Below, in pieces: positions 42,788 to 49,366 of a stretch of 64,000 nt of DNA (positions are counted from its first letter, which is position 1; each line of letters starts with the position of its first letter). The notes under the pieces were generated by a model. That model was not told the origin of the DNA and made no database searches. It saw only the letters and a list, made by a program, of their open reading frames with translations. The stretch spans positions 266,372 through 330,371 of the forward strand of contig NZ_JACBJI010000001.1 in the NCBI RefSeq assembly GCF_013401995.1. Direction: 5' to 3'. Made by a program: the position numbers and the translations under genes. This stretch comes from Flavobacterium agri. Its GTDB lineage: Bacteria > Bacteroidota > Bacteroidia > Flavobacteriales > Flavobacteriaceae.

Positions 42788-43284
42788 TATAATGCGGCCA
42801 ATGCGGCTTCGTAATTCGGTTCGTCTGCAATTTCAGGCACTTGTTCGCTATAGGCGATTTTTCCGTCAGTATCGATGACTACGACCGCGCGCGAATGAAG
42901 CCCCGCGAGTTTTCCGTCGACGATCTCAAGACCGTAATCCTTACCGAATTTCCCGTCCTTGAAATCGGAAAGACAATGTACGTTGCTCAATCCTTCGGCA
43001 CCGCAAAAACGCTTTTGGGCAAAAGGCAAATCGCGCGAAACACAAAGTACGACGGTATTGTCGAGGTTGCTGGCTTTCTGGTTGAAAACGCGTACCGAAG
43101 TCGCACAAGTCGGGGTATCGATGCTCGGGAACACGTTTAGTATGACGTTCTTTCCTTTGTAATCGGCCAATGTAGCCGTAGAAAGATCTTCTTTAGAAAG
43201 TTGGAAATCTGTTGCGGCATCTCCTTTTTTAGGAAGTTCACCGTTGGTGTGGATCGAATTTCCACCTAGGGTTATCGTAGACAT
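42787..43284 (-). CDS. tpx: Thiol peroxidase (atypical 2-Cys peroxiredoxin)
   Basis: 165 residues, full length for Tpx. It reduces H2O2 and alkyl hydroperoxides using thioredoxin. The peroxidatic Cys sits in SIDTPTCATSVRVFN (about residue 60) and the resolving Cys in AQKRFCGAEGL (about 94), the usual spacing. The N-terminus GNSIHTNGELPKKGDAATDF is typical. It heads the six-gene minus-strand operon. A perfect -7 box (TAATTTTG, minus strand 43310-43303) lies 18 bases before the start. Confidence 0.96.
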   Translation of the reverse strand: MSTITLGGNSIHTNGELPKKGDAATDFQLSKEDLSTATLADYKGKNVILNVFPSIDTPTCATSVRVFNQKASNLDNTVVLCVSRDLPFAQKRFCGAEGLSNVHCLSDFKDGKFGKDYGLEIVDGKLAGLHSRAVVVIDTDGKIAYSEQVPEIADEPNYEAALAAL

Positions 43285-43578
43285 GTCTTGTTTTTAAAAG
43301 TTCAAAATTAAAAAAAAAGCCGAGCTAATCTGCGACTTCGGCAGCTATTATGACCTGCAAAATAAAAAAGCTTTCGGGCTTATGGGTGAAGTGCGCAAAG
43401 AAGTTTTGAAGAAAGTAATAAACAGTTTTAAGTGAGTGTCCGAAAAAGAAATATAAGGTTGGATATCATCATTATCATCGATAAAAGGAGCAAAAAATTA
43501 ACAAATACATCCGTTAAAGTTCAACATGCGCGGGCGTACATTTGAGTTACCCTAATCTACAACCAATATTATCGACCA
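43285..43578. other. Intergenic region with tpx and collar-operon promoters
   Basis: 294 bases between divergent operons. Contents: the tpx -7 box (minus, 43310-43303); a terminator-like hairpin GCCGA/TCGGC (43319-43342) followed on the minus strand by nine Ts; a short open plus frame ending at 43435 (peptide end LMGEVRKEVLKKVINSFK) without a convincing start, possibly a gene relic; and the -7 box of the collar-protein operon (43538-43545). Confidence 0.45.
43538..43545 (+). promoter_or_regulatory. -7 box of the collar-protein operon
   Basis: TACATTTG, a perfect -7 match, 33 bases before the first ATG. No good -33 TTG is seen. Confidence 0.5.
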
Positions 43579-44376
43579 ATGCTAAAAAAAATACTTCCGC
43601 TATTTCTGCTGGCGGGGCCTTTTGCGGCCGTTTCCCAAGTCGGGATCGGGACGCAGACACCCAATGCCTCGGCCCTTTTGGAACTGAATTCGTCCGATAA
43701 GGGATTGTTGCTTCCAAAAGTCGCTTTGACTTCCACAAACCAATCTGCGCCCCTGTCTTCACACTTGCGTGGAATGATCGTGTACAATACCGCGACATCG
43801 GCTACCGAAGGAGGTTTTGATGTTACGCCGGGCATGTACTATAACGACGGATCGGCTTGGATCCGAATGACAACCAAACTTCCTGTTATAGGCGATATCA
43901 AATACGGACTGCAACCCGCAGACCACAACGGTTGGTATATACTCGACGGACGTCCCACGAATTCGCTTTCGGGCAGTGCCGCAACGGTAGCCGCCTCGCT
44001 TGGGTTCACCAACAGTCTTCCCGATGCGCGCGATAGGTTTCTCAAAAGCAAAAGCGCCACCGAAAATATCGGAGATACAGGCGGAACAAGCACATTTTTT
44101 ATTGCACTCGAAAATTTCCCCGACGTGAATTTTACCGGTTCGACAGATTCTGCAGGAGCGCATACACATTCGTATCTCGACAACCTCACAACTGTAAACA
44201 ATTACATCGCGGGCACAGATAATGCGCTGGCGAATACTGTAGCGGCTAATTTCACGACGGGATCGGCAGGAAACCATACCCATACGGCTTCGTTTTCTTC
44301 GGGCGGTTCCGGCACGGCCGTGACTTTTGTGCCTTCCCACATCGTAACCAACGTTTTTATTTACCTCGGAATCTGA
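43579..44376 (+). CDS. Secreted tail-collar-like protein, copy 1
   Basis: 265 residues with a signal peptide ending at about 19 (AAVSQ). The N-terminal part has the motif VGIGTQTPNASALLELNSSD and GLLLPKVAL, then GMIVYNTAT and PGMYYNDGSAWIRM, as in many exported flavobacterial proteins that display fibre-like tails. The C-terminal half resembles phage tail-collar domains: GWYILDGRP, LPDARDRFLKS, AGAHTHSY, AGNHTHTASFSSGGSG and a final FIYLG. The His-rich H-T-H pairs are conserved in all three tandem copies. Copy 2 starts 3 bases later. No phage structural genes surround it. The role is unknown; surface display or adhesion is a guess. Confidence 0.75.
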   Translation: MLKKILPLFLLAGPFAAVSQVGIGTQTPNASALLELNSSDKGLLLPKVALTSTNQSAPLSSHLRGMIVYNTATSATEGGFDVTPGMYYNDGSAWIRMTTKLPVIGDIKYGLQPADHNGWYILDGRPTNSLSGSAATVAASLGFTNSLPDARDRFLKSKSATENIGDTGGTSTFFIALENFPDVNFTGSTDSAGAHTHSYLDNLTTVNNYIAGTDNALANTVAANFTTGSAGNHTHTASFSSGGSGTAVTFVPSHIVTNVFIYLGI

Positions 44377-44379
44377 CCT

Positions 44380-45183
44380 ATGGAAAAAACTCTACTCTTG
44401 GCGTTCGGATTTTTGTCCAGCGCAGCTTTTGCCCAAGTGGGCATCGGAACGGTAAACGTAAATCCCAACGCTTTGCTCGAACTCCGCAGCTCGTCCGACA
44501 CGGGTGGCTTGCTGCTTGATACTGTCGCACTTTCCGCATTGGAATCTGCGGCTCCGTTTGCGAGCCATGTTTCAGGGATGCTTGTCTATAATTCGGCCAC
44601 GAGCGCATCCGATCCCGAAAATATATTTCCCGGATTGTATTACAATGACGGCTCGAAGTGGGTCCGCATGTCTATCGATAAGGAATTCCCGAAAATAGGA
44701 GACGTCAAACAAAGCGCATCGATATCTGACCATGATGGCTGGTACGCGCTTGACGGCAGGGCCGTTTTGTCTCTTCCGGCATTGGCACAACAAAATGCGG
44801 CCACACTTGGTATCGCGGGAAATCTTCCCGATGCGGCAGATGCAACGCCCAAAGGAGAAGCCTCAGGTGAAGATTTTGGCGACTTGGGCGGTGAAACGTC
44901 TTTTGTCATAGAGCAGGACAATCTTCCCGATATCACGTATGAAGGTACTACTTCGGTTACGGGCGCGCATTCGCACAGTTATGTAAACAGAGGAGGCAGC
45001 TTGTACAATTTTACGGCGGGTGCTGTGGGCGGATTGCGTTTTGAAACCGGCGCGACCCGTTCTACGGGCAGTGCAGGTGCGCATACGCACATACTTTCGG
45101 TCCCGACGGGCGGTTCGGGAACACCGATTGATTTCCGTCCAAAATATCTTGCAGTGCAAACGTTCATTTATCTCGGCTCCTGA
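44380..45183 (+). CDS. Secreted tail-collar-like protein, copy 2
   Basis: 267 residues, paralogue of copies 1 and 3. A signal peptide ends near AAFAQ (19). The same order follows: VGIGTVNVNPNALLELRSSS, GLLLDTVAL, GMLVYNSATS, PGLYYNDGSKWVRM, then the collar-like half with GDVKQSASISDHDGWYALDG, NLPDAAD, GAHSHSYVNRGG, SAGAHTHILSVPTGGSG and FIYLGS. The motif LPDARDRF of copy 1 has drifted to LPDAADAT, so this copy is the most diverged there. It is linked to both neighbours by gaps of 2-3 bases, indicating one transcript. Confidence 0.75.
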   Translation: MEKTLLLAFGFLSSAAFAQVGIGTVNVNPNALLELRSSSDTGGLLLDTVALSALESAAPFASHVSGMLVYNSATSASDPENIFPGLYYNDGSKWVRMSIDKEFPKIGDVKQSASISDHDGWYALDGRAVLSLPALAQQNAATLGIAGNLPDAADATPKGEASGEDFGDLGGETSFVIEQDNLPDITYEGTTSVTGAHSHSYVNRGGSLYNFTAGAVGGLRFETGATRSTGSAGAHTHILSVPTGGSGTPIDFRPKYLAVQTFIYLGS

Positions 45184-45185
45184 TC

Positions 45186-46007
45186 ATGAAAACAACAACA
45201 CTTATCGTAATTTGTCTGGCTTTGTTGCCAATGGCGGGAGTTTCCCAGGTCTTGATTTCGGATTTTCCGCCAAACAGCGAACCGCAAACAGACGCCGTTC
45301 TGGAACTGCGCAGCCTCAATAAAGACAAAGGCTTGCTTTTGCCTAAAGTCGCATTGGTCGCTGCGAATAATCCGAGCCCGATGTCTGCGCATGTCCAGGG
45401 CATGACGGTTTACAACACTCAGGTTTCGGGTGTTTTCCCGAACCGCGTCGAACCCGGATTATATTACAACGACGGAACTTCGTGGAAGCATATTTCGACA
45501 AACGCCCCGACAATCGGAGATATCAAAAGCAGTGCGCTCGCTTCCGATCACGATGGGTGGTATTTGCTTAACGGAAGAGTCGTAACAGCCTTGCCGGTAG
45601 CGGCACATGCCTATGCACAGGGGTTGGGATTCGCTTCGAATCTGCCAAATGGAGCGAACCGTTTTCTTAAAGGCAAAACCGATGCGGAAATATTGGGTTC
45701 GTCAGGCGGAAGCGCGGGTATTGTCATCGCACAGGAAAATTTTCCTGAATTTATGTTTACCGCTACGCTCGGAGAGGCAGGACTTCACAACCACAGCTAC
45801 AACGACAGGGCCAGTGGGACAGGAATGAGCGCGGAAGGCGGTGCGATACAAACCGTAGCCGACAATGTGAGCGTCGCCGACACAACAGGCATTTCAGGAG
45901 ACCATTCGCATTCATTTTCAGTAAACACGGGCGGAAACGGTACGCCAATCCCGTTCAAGCCGCCTTATATGGCTTCGAACCTGTTCATTTATCTCGGAAG
46001 TAATTGA
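45186..46007 (+). CDS. Secreted tail-collar-like protein, copy 3
   Basis: 273 residues, third paralogue. The signal peptide (to about 20, MAGVSQ) is followed by DAVLELRSLNKDKGLLLPKVAL, here reduced to its core: DKGLLLPKVAL at about 47-57. GMTVYNTQVSG and PGLYYNDGTSWKHI then precede the collar-like half (GDIKSSALASDHDGWYLLNG, NLPNGANRFLKGK, AGLHNHSYNDRASG, SGDHSHSFSVNTGGNG, FIYLGSN). A strong terminator follows 14 bases after the stop, ending the three-gene unit. Confidence 0.75.
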   Translation: MKTTTLIVICLALLPMAGVSQVLISDFPPNSEPQTDAVLELRSLNKDKGLLLPKVALVAANNPSPMSAHVQGMTVYNTQVSGVFPNRVEPGLYYNDGTSWKHISTNAPTIGDIKSSALASDHDGWYLLNGRVVTALPVAAHAYAQGLGFASNLPNGANRFLKGKTDAEILGSSGGSAGIVIAQENFPEFMFTATLGEAGLHNHSYNDRASGTGMSAEGGAIQTVADNVSVADTTGISGDHSHSFSVNTGGNGTPIPFKPPYMASNLFIYLGSN

Positions 46008-46021
46008 TCCAAAAAAAAAAG

Positions 46022-46040
46022 CGCCCTTATGACAAGGGCG
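46022..46040. terminator. Terminator after the collar-protein operon
   Basis: CGCCCTT-ATGAC-AAGGGCG followed by nine Ts on the plus strand and preceded by a run of As, so it can work in both directions between convergent genes. Confidence 0.9.
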
Positions 46041-46076
46041 TTTTTTTTTGGGCCAATCAAGTAAATAAAGCGATGC

Positions 46077-46334
46077 TTATTTGTCTATAGAGCCGAGCAC
46101 GCGCTGCATGAACGCATTCAAGGCTTCTTTTTTGGGCGTTCCCGATTTGATCATCTTGTCGACTTCGAGCGCGCCGTACATGTTCGAGATCAGTTCGCCT
46201 ATCACATCGAGTTCTTCGTCTTTGAGCGACGGTACTTCGGTGAGCGCTTCGAGCACTTCTACGGCTTCGATCACGTAATCCTGGTCGTTGGCTTCGATGA
46301 ACTCGGTCAAATGTTTGATTACGGGCAACTTCAT
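46077..46334 (-). CDS. Small conserved acidic protein (DUF6952-like)
   Basis: 85 residues, all helical by appearance, acidic, no signal or membrane segment. The sequence (start MKLPVIKHLTEFIEANDQDY; later VPSLKDEELDVIGELISNMY) matches, as far as I recall, a family confined to Flavobacteriia and named DUF6952; I cannot check this here. It is the last of three genes with peroxiredoxin and thioredoxin, and overlaps the thioredoxin stop region by 1 base. A supporting role in thiol redox control is inferred from position only. Confidence 0.75.
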   Translation of the reverse strand: MKLPVIKHLTEFIEANDQDYVIEAVEVLEALTEVPSLKDEELDVIGELISNMYGALEVDKMIKSGTPKKEALNAFMQRVLGSIDK

Positions 46335-46648
46335 CAGTTCGACGAGATTTCGGTTACGAGTTCGGCCAAAACCTCGGCTTTGTTCGTCTGCGTTTCGTTA
46401 AGCAGTTTTCCGCCTTTGAAAGTCGCGAAAGTCGGCAGGTTCGAAACGTTGGCGAGTTTGCGCGATTCGGGCGAGTTCTCGGCGTCGACGATCACGAAAG
46501 TCATGCCTTCGTTCTCGGTCGCGAACTTCTTGAACTTGGGTTTCATGATGCGGCAGTTGCCACACCACGAAGCGGAGTATTGCACGACGACTTTGTCGTT
46601 TTGGGAAACGATGTCGGCGAGCGTATCGGTTGTTAATTCTACTACCAT
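46334..46648 (-). CDS. Thioredoxin-family protein
   Basis: 104 residues, a single thioredoxin fold. The active site is SASWCGNCRIMKP (WCGNC rather than WCGPC) and the cis-Pro segment is NVSNLPTFATFKGG. No signal peptide, so it is cytosolic. It lies between a 2-Cys peroxiredoxin gene and a small conserved gene on the same strand and may be the electron donor for the peroxiredoxin. A repeat-rich 101-base gap separates it from the peroxiredoxin gene. Confidence 0.93.
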   Translation of the reverse strand: MVVELTTDTLADIVSQNDKVVVQYSASWCGNCRIMKPKFKKFATENEGMTFVIVDAENSPESRKLANVSNLPTFATFKGGKLLNETQTNKAEVLAELVTEISSN

Positions 46649-46651
46649 TTT

Positions 46652-46740
46652 GGAATTTGGAAATTAGAAAATTTGAAAATTTGAAAATGATTTGACAATG
46701 TTAAGTCCAATGTCTCATTTTCAAATTTCCAAATTTGCAA
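46652..46740. repeat. AT-rich AAATTTG repeat with 14-base inverted arms
   Basis: AAATTTGAAAATGA (46677-46690) and its exact reverse complement TCATTTTCAAATTT (46715-46728) enclose 24 bases. On both sides AAATTTG/CAAATTT units repeat at 6-9 base steps. The block fills the gap between peroxiredoxin and thioredoxin genes. It would form a hairpin in their common mRNA, and it looks like a dispersed intergenic element of this bacterial family. Confidence 0.65.
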
Positions 46741-46749
46741 ATAGATTTA

Positions 46750-47385
46750 TTAATTGTTCAAATAATTAGCGACGCCTTCACGTGTAGCGAACATCGCTTC
46801 TTTTCCTTCTTCCCAGTTCGCAGGGCAAACTTCGCCTTTGGTCTGTACGTGCGTGTAAGCGTCGATCAAGCGAAGGTATTCGCCAACGTTGCGTCCAAGC
46901 GGCATGTCGTTGATGCTTTCGTGGAATACTTTTCCGGTTTCGTCGACAAGGTATGTCGCGCGGTACGTCACGTTCGAACCTTCTACCAAAAGCACGTTGT
47001 TTTCTTCGTCGTATTGAGATGATTCGATATCCAAAATCCCGAGGATGTTAGACAGGTTGCGGTTCGTGTCCGCCAAAATAGGGTAGGTCACGCCTTCGAT
47101 ACCGCCGTTGTTTTTCGCAGTGTTCAACCACGCAAAATGTACTTCGTTCGTGTCGCAAGAAGCACCGATCACGATCGTGTTGCGTTTTTCAAACTCCGGC
47201 AACGCTTCCTGGAACGCGTGAAGTTCTGTTGGACAAACGAACGTGAAATCTTTCGGGTACCAGAAAAGCAATACTTTCTTGTTGTTTTTGGTAGCTTCCT
47301 CAAAGATGTTGATCTTTAGGTTGTCGCCCATTTCAGAGATAGCGTCTACAGCGATGCTTGGAAATTTTTTACCTACGAATGCCAT
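46750..47385 (-). CDS. Typical 2-Cys peroxiredoxin (AhpC/Prx1 type)
   Basis: 211 residues. It reduces peroxides. The peroxidatic Cys is in FWYPKDFTFVCPTELHAFQ (about residue 51) and the resolving Cys in TKGEVCPANWEEGKEAM (about 186), both in the standard settings; Arg in TYRATYLVDE completes the site. It heads the Prx-Trx-small-protein set. The promoter is clear: minus-strand -7 TATTTTTG (47427-47420) with TTG 21 bases upstream. Confidence 0.95.
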   Translation of the reverse strand: MAFVGKKFPSIAVDAISEMGDNLKINIFEEATKNNKKVLLFWYPKDFTFVCPTELHAFQEALPEFEKRNTIVIGASCDTNEVHFAWLNTAKNNGGIEGVTYPILADTNRNLSNILGILDIESSQYDEENNVLLVEGSNVTYRATYLVDETGKVFHESINDMPLGRNVGEYLRLIDAYTHVQTKGEVCPANWEEGKEAMFATREGVANYLNN

Positions 47386-47419
47386 AATTATTTGGGTTTA
47401 AAAGTTATTTTTATTGCCG

Positions 47420-47451
47420 CAAAAATAGGTGGCTGCTGTACGATTTTTCAA
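47420..47451 (-). promoter_or_regulatory. Promoter of the peroxiredoxin gene
   Basis: Minus strand: -33 TTG (47451-47449), 21-base spacer, -7 TATTTTTG (47427-47420), 34 bases before the ATG. Confidence 0.7.
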
Positions 47452-47604
47452 TCAGAAGTAATTATAAGTTTTGATTTTGAAATAGGTTTCGGCTATACTT
47501 TTGCTTCGGTTAAGAATGCCTTAATTATTTTGGATTTGGATTGAACGACCGATAATTATCGGCGTATTTTTTTCGAATATTCCCAATTTGCATTCCTGAC
47601 TTTT

Positions 47605-47612
47605 TATATTTG
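47605..47612 (+). promoter_or_regulatory. -7 box of the second APC permease gene
   Basis: TATATTTG, 28 bases before the ATG. A TTTG at 47587-47590 is only 14 bases upstream, closer than usual, so the -33 element is uncertain. Confidence 0.55.
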
Positions 47613-47640
47613 CCATCTGACAACCCAGACAAAACACTAT

Positions 47641-49314
47641 ATGTCCTTTTCAAAACTGTTCCGCAGAAAACCAACATCAACCATAATCCAGCAAGGAGGA
47701 GACGGAGAAGAACACTCCGGATTGCACAAAGTCCTTACCGTTCGCGACCTTACGTTCTTCGGGATTGCGGCCATCATTGGCGGCGGAACGTTCAGCGCCA
47801 TCGGGAACGCTTGTTTTTCGGGCGGTCCGGGCGTCGTCATCTTGTACGTGATTTGCGCCATAGCGTGCGGATTCACGGCCATGTGCTATGCCGAATTCGC
47901 ATCACGCGTGCCCGTTTCGGGAAGTGCGTACACGTATGCTTACGTCTCTTTCGGCGAATTGTTCGCGTGGATCATCGGATGGGCGCTGATTATGGAATAT
48001 TCCATCGGAAACATCTACATCGCGTTTTCGTGGAGTGGCTATTTTACGAACCTGCTCGAAAGTTTCCACCTGCATTTGCCCGAATGGCTTACGATTAATT
48101 ACCAATCGGCCTGGGATGCGGTCGAAGCCGGAAAAGGTGACGAAGGCATAGCGGCTTGGAAAAACGCGCCCGTAATCGGCGGATTGCGCATCATTTTCGA
48201 TTTGCCTGCAGTCGTCATCAACCTTTTGATCACATATCTCGTGTATCGCGGCACGAAAGAATCCAAGAATTTCTCGAATGCGATGGTCGTCATCAAGCTC
48301 GTGATCATCGCTTTGGTGATCGTCGTGGGCGCGATGTATGTCGATATCGACAACTGGACGCCTTTTATGCCGAACGGTTTCAGTGGCGTTATGGGCGGCG
48401 TTTCGGCGGTTTTCTTCGCTTATATAGGATTCGACGCGGTCTCCACATTGGCCGAGGAATCCAAAAACCCGCAGCGCGATTTGCCCAAAGGAATGATTTA
48501 TTCGCTTGTGGTGTGTACGGTTCTGTACATCATCCTGGCGTTGGTTTTGACCGGAATGGTGTCGTATACGGCACTTGGCGTGAGCGATCCGTTGGCCGAA
48601 ATTTTCGCGCTTAAAGGCGTGAAATGGATGTTGTTCATCGTATCGGTCGCAGCAGTTGTCGCCATGACCAGCGTAATGCTCGTGTTCCAATTGGGTCAGC
48701 CGCGTATCTGGATGACGATGAGCCGCGATGGTTTGATGCCCAAAAAGTTCTCTGAAATCCATCCGAAATATAAAACGCCGGGATTCGCGACGATCATCAC
48801 CGGCTTGGTCGTCGGCCTTCCGATTTTCTTTACCGACGAGAATTTCGTGCTCGATTTCACGAGTATCGGAACTTTGTTCGCATTCGTTTTGGTGTGCGGA
48901 GGCGTTTTGCTGATGTCGCCTCAAAGCGAAGCCGAAATGGCCGAGCGCAAGGCCAACGGAAAATTCCGTATCCCGTATATCAACTCGAAATTCATTTATC
49001 CGGCCATCCTCGTGTTTTCGGCAGGGTTGATCCAATATCTGTTCCCGACTTTCTTTACGGGAGTATTCAGCTTTACCGAAGAGAACGTCGTGGCCAATTG
49101 CTCGATGATCGTGTTCCTGATCCTTTGCGTGGTCATGGCGGTTCTGGCGTTCGTAAAAAACCTGTCATTGATCCCTTTGTTAGGATTGGTCTCGTGCTGT
49201 TATCTTTTGACCGGAATGGCGCCAAGCAACTGGAAATGGTTTGGACTATGGCTCGTGATCGGATTGGTTTTCTATTTCTTCTACGGATACAAGAAAAGCC
49301 GACTGGCCAATTAA
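47641..49314 (+). CDS. APC-family amino-acid permease, second copy
   Basis: 557 residues with 13-14 membrane helices. The unwound helix-1 motif is AAIIGGGTFSAIGNACFSGG, followed by AEFASRVPVSGSAYTYAYVS and AVFFAYIGFDAVSTLAEESK, as in the cationic amino-acid transporter group. It is about 70 residues longer than the permease at 23071, with extra length in the loop after helix 4 (about 150-175) and at the C-terminus. It has its own promoter and terminator and no leader ORFs, so it is regulated differently from the first permease. Confidence 0.92.
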   Translation: MSFSKLFRRKPTSTIIQQGGDGEEHSGLHKVLTVRDLTFFGIAAIIGGGTFSAIGNACFSGGPGVVILYVICAIACGFTAMCYAEFASRVPVSGSAYTYAYVSFGELFAWIIGWALIMEYSIGNIYIAFSWSGYFTNLLESFHLHLPEWLTINYQSAWDAVEAGKGDEGIAAWKNAPVIGGLRIIFDLPAVVINLLITYLVYRGTKESKNFSNAMVVIKLVIIALVIVVGAMYVDIDNWTPFMPNGFSGVMGGVSAVFFAYIGFDAVSTLAEESKNPQRDLPKGMIYSLVVCTVLYIILALVLTGMVSYTALGVSDPLAEIFALKGVKWMLFIVSVAAVVAMTSVMLVFQLGQPRIWMTMSRDGLMPKKFSEIHPKYKTPGFATIITGLVVGLPIFFTDENFVLDFTSIGTLFAFVLVCGGVLLMSPQSEAEMAERKANGKFRIPYINSKFIYPAILVFSAGLIQYLFPTFFTGVFSFTEENVVANCSMIVFLILCVVMAVLAFVKNLSLIPLLGLVSCCYLLTGMAPSNWKWFGLWLVIGLVFYFFYGYKKSRLAN

Positions 49315-49324
49315 ATAAAAAAAG

Positions 49325-49347
49325 AAACCCGCCTTGTGAGCGGGTTT
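49325..49347. terminator. Terminator between permease and LRR protein genes
   Basis: AAACCCGC / GCGGGTTT with a 7-base loop and T-run on the plus strand, A-run on the other side. It serves two convergent genes. Confidence 0.88.
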
Positions 49348-49366
49348 TTTATTGCAGCGAAGAATC

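Noticed and set aside
43579..46007. Prophage remnant
   Set aside because: Tail-collar-like domains occur here in proteins with signal peptides; no capsid, terminase, integrase or lysis genes are nearby.
47902..49035. 377-aa minus-strand open frame opposite the second APC permease
   Set aside because: His/Arg/Asp-rich shadow of a membrane protein gene; no motifs.
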